Part shown: positions 51,624-63,368 of the stretch, one piece after another | Layout: every line of letters begins with the position of its first letter | Position numbering within the stretch: position 1 is the first letter of the stretch | From: Strigops habroptila | Lineage: Eukaryota; Chordata; Aves; Psittaciformes; Psittacidae | Reading direction: 5' to 3' | Assembly (NCBI RefSeq): GCF_004027225.2 | Contig: NC_044278.2 | Location: 58,769,743-58,833,742 of the forward strand | DNA length: 64,000 nt | The notes under the pieces: generated by a model | Told to the model about the DNA's origin: nothing | The model's input: the letters and a program-made list of their open reading frames with translations, nothing else | The model's database searches: none | Program-made: the position numbers and the translations under genes

Positions 51624-52239
51624 ATTTGCCTAGCAAATGTGCTTATGATGTATTTTTAACGATAATGAAAACATCTATCTTGTTAATTCTAAAAGGTTAG
51701 GGTTTGCTGATTGCTGCCTACTGTGGGAGGAACCTAAGAAAGAGGTTTTCTCTACCTTAGTAACTATTTTAGTCTGTGACAATACAGCCTTACAGATGCC
51801 CATATCCAATTCTGTGTTCGTCACACTGCATTTGAAGAACTACTTTGAATAACTCTGACTCCAGCCGTGGCACAGAGAATTAAGAAATAGCAGAACATAG
51901 TGAACATACTGTTCCCAGAACAAGCTAAGTAGCCTTTAAAAAATGCCAGGCTACTTACTAGCAACTAAGTAAAAACTTCTGGCTAAATGGGACTAAATCT
52001 GTATGCTCAAGCTTCAGAACCCAGCATCTCAGTCACATGTGGCAATCCGGGGAACTTGGACCAAGCTGGCAAAGCAGCCTATTGAAGAAGCAAACAGGCC
52101 AGCTGACGTCTCCGAGATGCTCCCGACAACAGCCTCCACACACGCGTGGGGAAATCCCTCTTCCAGCCACACGTTCACTTCCACTAGGGAAGCCTGCCCG
52201 TCCTACAGGACAAAACAAACGCCGGTCACCCCAAACCTG

Positions 52240-53040
52240 GAGGGTTTCTTGCCGGCGCCCCCCGACTGTGGAGGCCGAGCCCTGGACGCGGCGGCGAGGG
52301 GCTGGCTGCTCAGGCGGCAGCTGAAGCGAGGCGCCGCCTTTCAACGCATAAGCGGCTCTTGCTCAATCTCCTTGGTTTCCGTGGCCTGGGTTTAATCAGG
52401 TTTAAAGCCGGCCTGCCTGCGTGCGCCGGGACACCTGCCGCCGTGCGCAGCGGCGGGAAGGGGCGGGCAGAGGAGGGGAGGCGGGCAGGCGGGCCTCTCT
52501 CTCCTCCGCGGGGGCACTCAGGTTTGCGGCCAGGGGCGGGTGAGGCCTTGCTGGCAGGAGCTGCCTGTGCAACGGGGCGAGAGGCGACAGCGGCTGCGGG
52601 GCTGCCTGGGCTTGCCAAAACGCGGCAGCGAGGGCTCCCCCGCTTCGCCCCGCCCCGCCCCGGCAGCGTACCTGCAGGTAGGCAGCGGCGGGGACTCCGC
52701 GGGGAGCTGGCCCGTCCTGAGGGAACCCGCCTGCCCGTGAGGTGGCTCAGCCCGACGTGGTGCCTCCCGGGGAAAGCCAGAGCAGGGGACAGAGCAGGGG
52801 TGGTGTGAAATCTGCTTTGGCAGGTCACCGCTTTCCTCTGCGCCTGGCGTGGCTCGGTTGTGAGAGAAACCGACAGAGCGGCGTTTCCGCGGAGTTAAGC
52901 CGTGCCCCCCGGGTCTGGCGGGTCTCCTGCGAGCACCCCAGCCTCCCTCCATCCCCGTCCCCTTCCCCGCAGCGCCGTTCCCGAGCCTCTGCGGAGCTGC
53001 AGCCCCTTTCCAGGGACCGTTTCCAGGGACACGCGTGAAG
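52240..53040. promoter_or_regulatory. CpG island 2, probable promoter of the second IL-1R-family gene
   Basis: About 0.8 kb of GC- and CpG-rich DNA with consecutive GC boxes (CGCCCCGCCCCGCCCC at about 52,646-52,661). These are followed by a donor-like CTGCAG|GTAGGC at 52,677/52,678 that could end a non-coding first exon. The signal-peptide exon of the next receptor gene is 3.4 kb downstream and starts with an acceptor, as in IL1R1. Its position between the full-length CR1 and that gene makes it the natural promoter; direction is inferred. Confidence 0.62.
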
Positions 53041-53182
53041 AGCTTCAATGAAGAGTATTGGGAAATGATTTCCTGCCGACACTGGTGAGGGATGTCAGCG
53101 GATCGCAGGAAAACGGCTGTCGAGATAGTGTCGGTGCTGTAACTACATCCCAGCTCTCCAGTACTGGTTAGGTACGCAGTGG

Positions 53183-53229
53183 AACAAATGCATATATTCC
53201 TCGGCAAGAGAGGAATATATGCATTTGTT
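53183..53229. repeat. Perfect 20-bp inverted repeat (hairpin)
   Basis: The arms 53,183-53,202 and 53,210-53,229 are perfect reverse complements (AACAAATGCATATATTCCTC) with a 7-nt loop GGCAAGA. It lies about 140 bp after CpG island 2, in the presumed first intron of the second receptor gene. It is short for a pre-miRNA. A template-switching mutation or a cruciform/hairpin element are alternatives. Confidence 0.93.
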
Positions 53230-53327
53230 GTGATCGTTTTTGCTAGATCAAAACTGAGGCACTTGATGATGTTCTCTTGAAGAGGCACAGCGTACCTTGC
53301 AGTTAATAGAAGCGTTTAAGGTAATAT

Positions 53328-53347
53328 GAATATATATATATATATGT
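53328..53347. repeat. TA dinucleotide microsatellite
   Basis: An AT/TA run (atatatatatatatat) downstream of the hairpin. Confidence 0.85.
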
Positions 53348-53349
53348 AT

Positions 53350-56033
53350 TTTATGGCTTATGTAAAAGAAATGGTGTGATACTCTTTCGGTCAGTTCTTT
53401 CAATTCTGAGAACATGGCTGTTGTGTGTTTTTGCCACAAGTGTGTAAAAATTAGTGAAAGGCCTGATTTTTCAAAGTTCTGATGAGATTCGTGATTTTGT
53501 TTTAGCTGTGTAGGTCAACTTCAAAAGCACTAGAGAGCAGAGAAAAAGGTGGCTGTACTAATTTAATGACAGATTTTAATAAGAGTTATGCTTTACTATG
53601 TGCTGCCAAGGATGCTGTAATTGTAATTCAGGTGCATGTGTCATTGAAGACCTCTTTCAGGCACCTGGCTATTTTATTTTTCTTTTTTTTAAATCTTAAA
53701 TTGATAAAAATATTTCCTTTCAGGGTAAAGCTTTATGAACATGGCCTCAGATACATGGAACTTTTTTTCTTCTGGAAAATTTGGGCAAAGATAACTCCAG
53801 CTGAGTTCTGTCCTGAGTAGCAAAGCTCTACACATTGATTGCAGGCTCAAGATGTGGGCAAAATGGCTGGGAAAAGGGAGAAATGTACTTGTTTATCATG
53901 GCAGAATATGGTGGGAAAAGCACTTGCACTCGATATTTGTTATTTTCATCATTAATTATGTGAATGCATGCAAATAGCAAAGCCTAATTTTGCCGCTGCG
54001 TATACGTTCTGCAGAACTGGAAGTTTATTCTTCATGAAGTCAGACAAGAAGGAATCTCCTCCTTCAGGAACAGTTCATGTGTGTGGTTTGACACAGGGCT
54101 TTATATATTTGCAGGTCTTCCATGTTGGCAAAAGGGCAAGTTCTAAACTTAAAGGGATAGAAAGTACATTGCATTTATAGAGAAGCAGGTTTCTGGAAGA
54201 CTTTCCATCAGAACATGGCAAAATAACTGCTGCTGCATGTCCTGAATCTACTGCTGGGGCAAAAAACCTGCTTGAGAGAGCATGTGTGAGTCAGAACACT
54301 AGAGTCGAGTAATGCTGTAATGGAACAGAACTAATGAAAAAACAGTGATTTGGAGAAGTCGTAAAGAAAATGCCGAGTCATAAGCGGAGCTTGTTCAGTC
54401 CTTTGTTCAGTCCTGTTTTCACTTTATTTCCATTATAATGTTTTAATCTATTTTAAAATTGAAAAGCAGAGATTTTCAGAGTTACTGTCTGTCACAATTA
54501 GTGAAGGTTGGAGCTTTTGTACAGACACCCATAGCCCCCCTCCCGTGAATTTAAAGTTTTATGTATTCCTTCTTATGCTCAGCATTCTTGCAGGGACTCA
54601 TACCTTCTTGCAGCTAGGCAAGAGAAGACCTGCCTGGTAGTTTGAATGAAGTTTGCAGAGGGAGGAGGGGAGAGAAGGGCAAGAAGGAAGCAAGCAGGCA
54701 CTGCAAGCAGCAGTGTGGGTGACTCAATATATGGCACACTTCTGAGCCAGTTTGGTGAAGTAAGACACAGCAGCCGGAAGTGTCGTCTTTGACTATTGCA
54801 GAAATTGGCGATTGGCTGAAGATTCTTCGCAACAGGATAGGGTTCTCCTACTTATCCTTCGGTTTGAGTAATTGCATTTGTCCTTTCACAGTACTGTAAA
54901 AACTGGTAGGCTGAGTAGGAAAAAAAAAATAAGGCAGTAAGGCAGGCCCAGTTAAGGAACAACTTGTCAGAGGCAGGCAACTAATAGATCCTTCTCCAAA
55001 AATTCTGGAGAGACAATAGACAATTCGGGCATAAAAAACCCCTATAGGATAGGTTATGGGAAGATATGAATATGGCAAGGGAAAACAAACAAATAAAAAT
55101 TTTTGTGTTTGTGTTCGTCCTGGAAGAGCATGGATTTTGGTATCTTTTCGTATGGTTTATCTTCCATGGAAGGGTCTGTGTCAAATTGAAGAGTCAGTCC
55201 TGGCAGTTAGAGAATAAAATGATCCATAATAAAGCACCACGATTGGCTGATACTCTTGTGTTCTTTTGTAGTAAATGTTTCATTTAAAGCAGCTTTGGGA
55301 CCAACAGATCAGAAAGTGATTAATGGGTTCTTCATCTTCTGCAAGTGATCAAAAGAGAACCAGGAAAATAGAGACCAGTGAGCCTGGTATCTGCAGCAGG
55401 CAGCTGGGAAGGCATTGCTTTAAATAATGGAACCAGTGGAAATGAAGGTAAATTATGCAGGGGAAAGAGTCAACAGTGACTTTTGGAACGGGGTGTCATG
55501 ACTCTCAAATGCTAGAAGTGTGTTAGAATTGTACACATGTACGTGAATAGGAGACATGGCTGATACAATCTGCCTTAATTTACAAAAGGCATTCAGCAGA
55601 GGCTGTTAATGAAGGCAGACTGGCTTCATTAATGTAGCTGGAGACAGTACAGAAAAGGGTGGCAAAGATGGGCAGAAATATGAAATTAGATTCCATCTAA
55701 GGGAGAGAGAGAGAGTAAAACTGTAGCTTGGGAAAGCGAGAGCTCAGGAGGAGTGTGCTAGAAATGTAAAAAATCCAGAGTACTTGACAAGCTGAATAGG
55801 AAATGTTCACTCTTTTTACTTTTTTTTTGTTTGGTTTTTTCCTCTCTCTTTTTTTTTTTTTTTTTTGCTTTGTTCTAATAATTAGGTGCTGTCAGGTTAA
55901 ACAAGCAGGTAACAGGCTCAAAACAAGCCAAAGACAATTCTTATATTTGCTGTATCCTGTATTAACTGTGTATTGCAAACATTGACTTTAAATTGTGGAA
56001 ACCACTAATTGAAGGGTTTTTGCATTTCTGCAG
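53350..56033. other. Presumed 5' intron of the second receptor gene
   Basis: AT-rich, with no coding exon recognised. There is a long T tract at about 55,849-55,866. Confidence 0.5.
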
Positions 56034-56103
56034 GGAAATATGACAGCAAAAACATTGGGTTTGTGTAATATCAGAACAGCATTTCTGTTTTTAATTATTG
56101 CAG
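56034..56103 (+). CDS. Second receptor gene, coding exon 1 (signal peptide)
   Basis: The acceptor TTTCTGCAG ends at 56,033, followed by six untranslated bases and ATG at 56,040. It encodes [20 protein letters not shown] plus Ala, hydrophobic at its C-terminal half, and ends G|GTAAGT in phase 1. The same design (acceptor, six bases, ATG, phase-1 donor) is seen in IL1R1 exon 1. Confidence 0.85.
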
Positions 56104-59100
56104 GTAAGTTTGTTGGTGGCTATGGAAGGTCTTGTTCTGAATTGATTCACGCAAGTAATACTCATTTTCTATGAAAATGGCTGTAAAAGTCAATTTATGT
56201 GCATGCCAGTGAGTTCTTTTAAACGGTCCTAAAAGCAGGAACCTGTAAGACATAATATGTGCTATTTTGTGTACTATATTATCACAGAAGCATTTAGATT
56301 GGAAGCAAACTCTTGAGATCATCTAGTCCAACGTCCCTGACCTACCCAGGGTCAGTTAGAGCAGGGTGCCCAGTACCATGTCCAGTTGAATTTTGATTAT
56401 CTCCACAAATTGAGACTCCACAACATCTCTGGGCAACTTCCAGTGTTTGATCCCCATCACAGTAAAAAAGTGTTTCCTTATGTTCAGATGGAATTTTTCA
56501 GTGTTTCAATTTGTGCCTGGCTCTTTGTTTTTCATTCCCTCCCATCAGATATTTACACACGTTGGTAAGATCCACCTGGATGCTCCCTAAGCCTTCTCTG
56601 AGCTGAGCTGAACAGTGTCCCTGCTCTTTCAACCTCTCCTCATGTGAGAGATGCTCCACTCCCTTAATCATCTTTGTGGCCCTGTGTTGGACTTTCTCTA
56701 GTAAATCCTTGTCTCTGTTGTACTCACCAGTGGCCTCACCAGTGCTGAGTAGAAGGGAAGCATCACCTTCCTTGACCTGCTGGCAGGTTCTAATGCAGTC
56801 CAGGACACTGTTAGCCCTTTTTTGCCATGAGGGAGCATTGGTGGCTCATGTTCAGTTTGTTGTCCATCAGAACCCCAGTGTCGTTCTCTGCAGATCTGCT
56901 TTCCAGCTGAATGGTCTCTAAGATGTCCTGGAGGTGCCTAGGGTCATTCCTCACCAGATGCAGGACTTATTTTTTTGAACTTAATAAGGTTTCTGTCAGC
57001 CCAGTTCTCCAGCCAGTCAGGTCTGTCTGAATGGCAGCATGACTCTTTTGTATGTAAACTGATGAAATGAGTTGTAGTTTAACTTTATAGAATGTGTGCT
57101 TAGGATTTTTTTTTTCATACTGGAAAATAGAACTATTTGACAATAATGTAACATCTAGATTTTTGTAAAATTGCTAGGCTACTTAGTTGCGACTGCTTGT
57201 TTCTCCCCTTTGGCTGCCAACCAACAATCCGGTTCATGTTTAAAACATTTCAGATGGTTCAGATGAGTTGCTGTCATAATCTTGTCATTCCACCTGGAAT
57301 GTTGCAGCAGTGCCAGACTGTTAAAAGAAAAAGTTCATTAATTTCTATTCCTTGAATTTCTAGGAAGGCATTTGTTTGGAGATGGTTTGGGTTTGGTTTG
57401 GGGTTTTTTGTCCATGGAGGAACAAGTTGCATGGTTCACCAATCCATTGGACAGTCTGTTTTTTGTGAAGTAATCGTATGGAAAGGTGGTTATTGGCTGC
57501 CCTCCCTGCAGTAGCAGAGACCAGTAGCTAGGCAGGTGGGGGAAAGTTTACTTTGCCAGTTCTCATAAAAAGAAATGCATGATACCCAGAGAAATAATCA
57601 AAAGCAGTGAATGGTTTTTCATGCACAATGTAAGAGTAAAGAAAGTGACCGAAAGTAAAGTATTCCTCTGCTTGTTGTGTCCTACTCTTTTTTTCCTTAC
57701 ACATTTGCTACGGGTTGTTATCAGAGACAGGGTTTTGGGTTAGACAGACACTTACATGACTCTCTGTAGCTGTTCTGACATTCTAATCAAACCAGAAATT
57801 GTAGATAAATACAGTACTGACTCAGAAATGTAACCATGGTATGTGGAGTTGGTGCTTTTTTTGTCATACTCCCATATGGATCTCCTTGTGTTAGAAAGAA
57901 AGAAAACGAGGTCATTGATAAGTACATGTAATAATTCCTCTCTAAATGCTCATAAATTGAAGGATTAGTTTAAATTTCCATAGCAAACTTAATATTTGTA
58001 CAACAGCAACTTTAACTTCAGTGTTCCTTTAGGACATTTAGGTACTGAAAGCATCTTCTGTCTTGAAGGCTTACTTTGACTACAGTTATGTGAAATTAAC
58101 AAAGACCTTGAATGTGAAATTTGTGCTTGCATGTGTGTGTGTATGTAAATGGGCATGAAACAGGCTGGAGAAATACAGGTACTTCAGTAATTTGCATCTG
58201 AACTAAAACATACAAATAACAGTCTGCTGCAAATAAGTCTACACAGTGTAAAGTTTGTGTTAAAATAACTTTCATTTCAGTGGCGTAACTATATGTGCGT
58301 ATCACTGACGTATACTTTAGTTTGTAAAGATAAAGGATTATAATTGTATTTTTAGTAGATAGCTTTAGAATGGAGGTGAAAACTCCAATGGACTTTGTAA
58401 ATGTAATCAAGAAATGGCTTCAGTATATCCTTTTACAGTGTTTGAGGTTTTCTTTAATCTCTATTTCTTCCCTTTAGAGAAGTGTGAAGCCTATGATGTG
58501 ATGTTGAGGCAAAGTCTTGTGCTTAATGGGCAGCCTCTTGCTATTAAATGTTCACTGGAAAAGAGCTTGAGAAGTGAAGACTACAACTTAACATGGTATA
58601 AAGTTGGTAACCAGACAGCTGTACCTAGAGACAAACTTTCTAGAATTCATCAGCAGAAGAATTTAATTTGGTTTCTTCCTGCGATGTTAGAAGATTCTGG
58701 AGATTATGAATGCGTCATAAGGTGAAAGTTTAAAAAAAACCAAACATTGTTACAGAAATGAGTTGCAGAGGGAACAACTTTTATAAAGAAAGTAGAATTT
58801 TTGGGGTAAGAGAAATACTGATTGAGAAAGGAGATTGTGTTCACAAAAACTAACTTTAGGTTGGGGAAAGTAGGTCTCGTTTTGGGGTTTTTCTCCTAGC
58901 AGGCAAAAGTAAGTCTATTAGAGAATCTAAACTTCTCATCCTCTCTTTCTTCTCCAAAAAGACTACCATATATTTTTGAGTTGGAAAATATGCCAAATAG
59001 GTTAATTTAATTATGTTATATCAATTGCAGGAACTTGACAAGCTGCTGGAGAATGTGTACAAAAGTAACGGTTTTTGAGAGGACCGATGGTTTATGCTTA

Positions 59101-62100
59101 AATGAAAAATTTGCTGTAGGGGAGCTGATATTTACATTATCATCTGCAAAGGTTGTGTGCCCACACTTGGATCATTTCAGGAACGAGAAGAATTTTCAGC
59201 CTGTTCGTTGGTACAAGGTGAGAATGCTGTGGCTTGTGCTGTCTCGTAACTGTCCATTGTTTAAAATATAAATCACTGATATTTGTGAATTGTAGGAGAA
59301 GGCCAAAAGATTTACTGTAAATAGTAGAAAAATGCTTTGAAAGCAAATCGGAAGAGGATTAAGGCTTTTTTAAAGGAGTATACAAGTTTTTCGATTAACA
59401 GGGTAGAAATTCAGCTTTGATGTGGGAGAGACGTTGACCACGCATCCCCCAGGTGGCATCTTTTGACCTGTTATCGAAAGACACTGTGGTGAATTTCTTT
59501 TGTGTGTAAACAGATTTAGAATGTCACTTGTGAGAGATGGCATATCCGTTATGTGTTCAGTATCGCTCCATTAGATAAATGGCATTTCATATTGTTCACA
59601 CTTATAGAATCATAGAATCATAGAATCATAGAATCGTAAGGGTTGGAAAGGACCTTAAGATCATCTAGTTCCAACCCCCGTGCCATGGGCAGGGACACCT
59701 TGCCCTAAACCACGTGGTCCAAGGCTCTGTCCAACCTGGCCTTGAACACTGCCAGGGATGGAGCATCCACAACCTCCCTGGGCAACCTATTCCAGTGCTT
59801 CGCCACCCTCACTGTAAAGAACTTCTTCCTTATATCTAATCTAAACTTCCCCTGTTTAAGTTTGAACCCATTACCCCTTGTCCTACCACTACAGTCCCTA
59901 AGGAAGAGTCCCTCCCCAGCATCCTTGTAGACCCCCTTCAGATACTGGAAGGCTGCTGTGAGGTCTCCACGCAGCCTTCTCTTCTCCAGGCTGAACAGCC
60001 CCAACTCTCTCAGCCTGTCTTCATACGGGAGGTGCTCCAGCCCTCTTATCATCCTTGTGGCCCCCCTCTGGACTCGCTCCAACAGCTCCATGTCCTTTTT
60101 ATGTTGAGGACACCAGAACTGTACACAGTACTCCAAGTGAGGTCTCACAAGAGCAGAGTAGAGGGGCAGGATCACCTCCTTTGACCTGCTGGTTGCGCTT
60201 CTTTTGATGCAGCCCAGGATACGGTTGGCTTTCTGGGCTGCAAGCGCACACTGCCGGCTCATGTTAAGCTTCTCGTCAACCAACACCCCCAAGTCCTTTT
60301 CTGCAGGGCTGCTCTGAATCTCTTCTCTGCCCAGCCTGTAGCAGTGCCTGGGATTGCCCTGACCCAGGTGTAGGACCTTACACTTGGCTTGGTTAAACTT
60401 CATAAGGTTGGCATCGGCCCACCTCACAAGCGTGTCAAGGTCCCTCTGGATGGCATCCCTTCCCTCCAGCGTATCAACCGAACCACACAGCTTGGTGTCG
60501 TCGGCAAACTTGCTGAGGGCGCACTCAATCCCACTGTCCATGTCGCCGACAAAGATGTTGAACAGGACCGGTCCCAACACCGATCCCTGAGGGACACCAC
60601 TCGTTACAGGTTTCCAACTGGACATCGAGCCATTTACCACAACTCTTTGCGTGCGGCCATCGAGCCAGTTTTTTATCCACCGAGTGGTCCATCTATCAAA
60701 TTGATGTCTCTCCAATTTAGAGACAAGGATGTCGTGCGGGACAGTGTCGAATGCTTTGCACAAGTCCAGGTAGATGACGTCAACTGCTCTGCCCCTGTCC
60801 ATCAGTTCCGTGGCTCCATCATAGAAGGCCACCAAATTGGTCAGGCAGGATTTCCCCTTCGTGAAGCCATGTTGGCTGTCACCAACCACCTCGTTGTTTT
60901 TCATGTGCCTTAGCATGTTTTCCAGGAGAAACTGTTCCAAGATTTTGCCAGGCACAGAGCTGAGACTGACTGGTCTGTAGTTCCCTGGGTCTTCCACCTT
61001 CCCCTTCTTGAAAATGGGGGTTATATTACCCTTCTTCCAGTCATCGGGAACTTCACCTGTCTGGCAGGATTTTTCAAATATGATGGACAGTGGCTTAGCA
61101 ACTTCATTCGCCAGCTCCTTCAGGACCCGTGGATGGATTTCATCAGGTCCCATGGACTTGTGCACGTTCAGGTTCTTAAGATGGTCTCGAACCTGATCCT
61201 CTCCTACAGCGGGCCTAAGGTCTTCGTTCTCACAGTCCCTGCATTTGCTTTCCAAGACTTTCGTGGTGTGGTCAGAGCATTTGCTGGTGAAGACTGAGGC
61301 AAAGAAGTCATTAAGAACCTCAGCCTTCCCCAAATCCAGGGTAGCCAGTTCTCCTGATAGCTTCTGGAGAGGGCCTACATTGTCCCTAGTCTGTCTTTTA
61401 TTTGCTACGTATCTATAGAATCCTTTCCTGTTATCTTTTACATCCCTTGCTAAACTTAATTCTAGCTGGGCCTTAGCTTTCCTAAGCTGGTCCCTAGCTT
61501 CCCGGGCAATGCTCCTATATTCTTCCCAGGCCGCCTGTCCTCGCTTCCACCTTCTATAAGCTTCTTTTTTCCCCCTCTAAGTTTCCTCAGCAGCTCCTTG
61601 TCCATCCATGGAGGTCTCCTGGCCCTCCTGCTGCACTTTCTTCTAGTCGGGATGCAACACTCCTGAGCACGTAGCAGGTGATCCTTGAATATCGACCAGC
61701 AGTCTTGGGCCCCCCTGCCCTCTAGGACTGTATCCCATGAAACCTTACTAAGGAGGATCCTGAAGAGGCCAAAGTCTGCTTTCTTGAAGTCCAGGGCAGT
61801 GAGCTTGCTGCACGCTCTTCTCACTGTCCTAAGGATCTCAAACTCAGCCATCTCGTGATCACTAGAGCCAAGGCTGCCCTGGAGCGTCACATTTCCAACC
61901 AGTCCCTCCCTGTTGGTGAGCACAAGGTCCAGCCTGGCACCTCTCCTCGTCGGCTCCTCTATTGCTTGAAAGAGGAAGTTGTCTTCCACACAATAGAGGA
62001 GCCTCCTGGATTGCTTGTGCCAGGCCGTACCGTCCCTCCAACAGATGTCAGGATGGTTGAAGTCCCCCATGAGGACCAGGGCCTGCGAGCGTGAGGCTGC

Positions 62101-62841
62101 TCCTATCTGTCTGTAGAGCGCTTCATCCACAGAGTCCTCTTGATCAGGCGGCCTGTAACAGATCCCCACCGTAATGTCCCCCATTGCTGTTTTCCCTTTG
62201 ATCCTGACCCACAAACACTCTGTTACCTCATCACCCGTCCCCAGACAGAGTTCCATACTCTCTAGCCTATCACTGACATAGATAGCAACGCCCTTCTTTA
62301 AAGGCTCTTTATATTACAAGAAGGTAGTGCCTTCTGCAGCACTCCTGCCTCATTTAAAAAATTAAGTCTAATTATTAAGTGATTCTTCATTAGTGAATAC
62401 TTTTACAAATCCTGATGCTTGCATTTTGCTTTCTTATTTCTCTAACATTAAAAGTTGTATTCTATGGGAAAGGTACTTGGAGTATCTCTGAAATAAAAAC
62501 TCAGAGCCAAAAGGAAGTATGTTTTGCCTTTTATTCCACTGCCCTTGCTCTTCATCAGCCTCTGCAAGGCATCCATCCTTATGGTGTGGTCCATTGAAAG
62601 TTCTGCTTGCGTTAAAGAGAGACAAAACACAGAAAGACATAGTGATATGAATTAACAGAGTTTTCTACACATGTTTAGGACTGCCAGCTGCTGGAAGGGG
62701 AAAGGTTTGCCTTCTCAAACAGCGATCTTATAATTTTCAATGTGACTGTACATGATCAAGGAAACTATACGTGCGAAACAACATATACCTGCAATGGAAA
62801 ACAGTATAACATTTCACGAGACATCAGTCTGACTGTAGAAG
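56040..62841 (+). CDS. Second IL-1 receptor family gene (IL1RL2- or IL1RL1-like), 5' part only
   Basis: Four coding exons are visible: 56040-56103, 58478-58721, 59031-59217 and 62679-62841, together 658 nt (219 complete codons). Phases are 1, 2, 0, 1, identical to IL1R1, whose first four exons also total 658 nt. Residues 1-21 are a signal peptide. Ig domain 1 has [29 protein letters not shown] and NLTSCWRMC. Ig domain 2 has [23 protein letters not shown] and [19 protein letters not shown]. Domain 1 keeps the cysteine pair at its start and end (EKC, NLTSC) found in IL1R1 and IL1RL2 but missing from mammalian ST2/IL1RL1, and GERF is as in IL1RL2. Gene order after IL1R1 also suggests IL1RL2. IL1RL1 is not excluded without the third Ig and TIR exons, which lie beyond position 64,000. 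Confidence 0.85.
56283..57045 (-). repeat. CR1 LINE fragment in intron 1 of the second receptor gene
   Basis: A reverse-orientation, 5'-truncated copy whose 3' end is 'cacagaagcatttagattggaag'. It is diverged, with frame breaks and small deletions; the RT region is reached near 56,970-57,045. It resembles the copy at 36.5 kb more than the young copies. Confidence 0.88.
58478..58721 (+). CDS. Second receptor gene, coding exon 2 (Ig domain 1)
   Basis: It runs from [13 protein letters not shown] to [11 protein letters not shown]. The acceptor is CCCTTTAG and the donor AG|GTGAAA, phase 1 to phase 2. Confidence 0.92.
59031..59217 (+). CDS. Second receptor gene, coding exon 3 (Ig domain 2, first half)
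   Basis: It runs from [14 protein letters not shown] to QPVRWYK and ends at a phase-0 GTGAGA donor. It carries the N-linked sequon NLT and the domain 1 closing cysteine. Confidence 0.92.
59705..61333 (-). pseudogene. CR1 ORF2 fragment: reverse transcriptase and C-terminal region
   Basis: A 542-residue stretch, nearly identical to residues about 427-968 of the intact ORF2, with motif A ([14 protein letters not shown]) and motif C (FADDTKL). The same frame continues upstream to the 2-base insertion near 61,580. Confidence 0.92.
61462..62256 (-). pseudogene. CR1 ORF2 fragment: endonuclease C-terminal part
   Basis: A 264-residue stretch including [12 protein letters not shown] and SSDHEM. It ends out of frame after the insertion (…[15 protein letters not shown]). 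The N-terminal endonuclease residues were lost by truncation. Confidence 0.9.
62679..62841 (+). CDS. Second receptor gene, coding exon 4 (Ig domain 2, second half)
   Basis: It encodes [35 protein letters not shown] and [16 protein letters not shown]. Acceptor TGTTTAG, donor G|GTAAGT, phase 0 to 1. It begins about 390 bp beyond the truncated end of the antisense CR1 in intron 3. Confidence 0.93.
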
Positions 62842-63276
62842 GTAAGTAGATAATTTCACTGTGTTTGTGAAAATTTTGTCCAAGTTTCTCAAAACTAAGC
62901 TTAGAAGACCCATACATAGGGCTACTTGTTTCTACCTAAATGTGAGGGAAGGGAATGCTGACAGAAAGATTATGTATTTTCTAGAGTACGGAAATGGAAT
63001 TTCCCCTTTAGTAAAAGTCTGAAATAGATGAATTGTACTCTGAAAGTATTTGGCTCCAGGTTGTATTTGTGGGGTGCTGGGTCACGGGCTATCCAGATTG
63101 TAGAGGAATAATACTGTAGATACTTCCTCCGCACCTGTGCATGCAATATTTACAGGATTTTTATGCCACAGAACAGCCAGTCCACCATGAGCATGTGGAG
63201 ATTTGGAAGAGGTGGGGTGAAGAATAGTTTAGCTTCAAGTCAGAAGTAATTGACTACCTGAGATATAGGGGAGATT
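62842..63276. other. Intron 4 of the second receptor gene
   Basis: Nothing recognised. The intron continues past the end of the window. Confidence 0.6.
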
Positions 63277-63368
63277 TAGAATCATATAATCAACTTGGTT
63301 GGAAAAGGCCTTCAAGATCATCAAGTCCAACTGTTACCCCAGGACTGCCAAGTCCACCACTAAACCAT
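63277..63368 (-). repeat. CR1 LINE 3'-end fragment
   Basis: A reverse-orientation CR1-like tail ('gaatcatataatcaacttggttgg', 'aagatcatcaagtccaac'), of a diverged subfamily. Confidence 0.7.

Larger units (their letters stand above)
59604..62293 (-). mobile_element. Young CR1 LINE, 5'-truncated, antisense in intron 3 of the second receptor gene
   Basis: About 2.7 kb in reverse orientation. The 3' end carries four ATAGAATC-type octamers (59,604-59,636) and the 5' end breaks inside the endonuclease region at about 62,293 (GGGCGTTGCTATCTATG of the full copy). Sequence agreement with the copy at 47-51 kb is very high over the whole length. ORF2 is in two frames, 59,705-about 61,580 and about 61,580-62,256. 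The break is a 2-base insertion where the full copy has GAGGGAAAAAAG and this one GAGGGGGAAAAAAG. RT motifs ([19 protein letters not shown]) are intact. Lacking the 5' part and ORF1, it cannot move on its own. Confidence 0.95.

Noticed and set aside
52033-53288. Long overlapping frames in CpG island 2 (up to 256 codons)
   Set aside because: Same GC-composition artefact as in island 1.
59604-59640. Short direct repeats resembling a CRISPR-like array
   Set aside because: They are the octamer 3' tail of CR1, without spacers.
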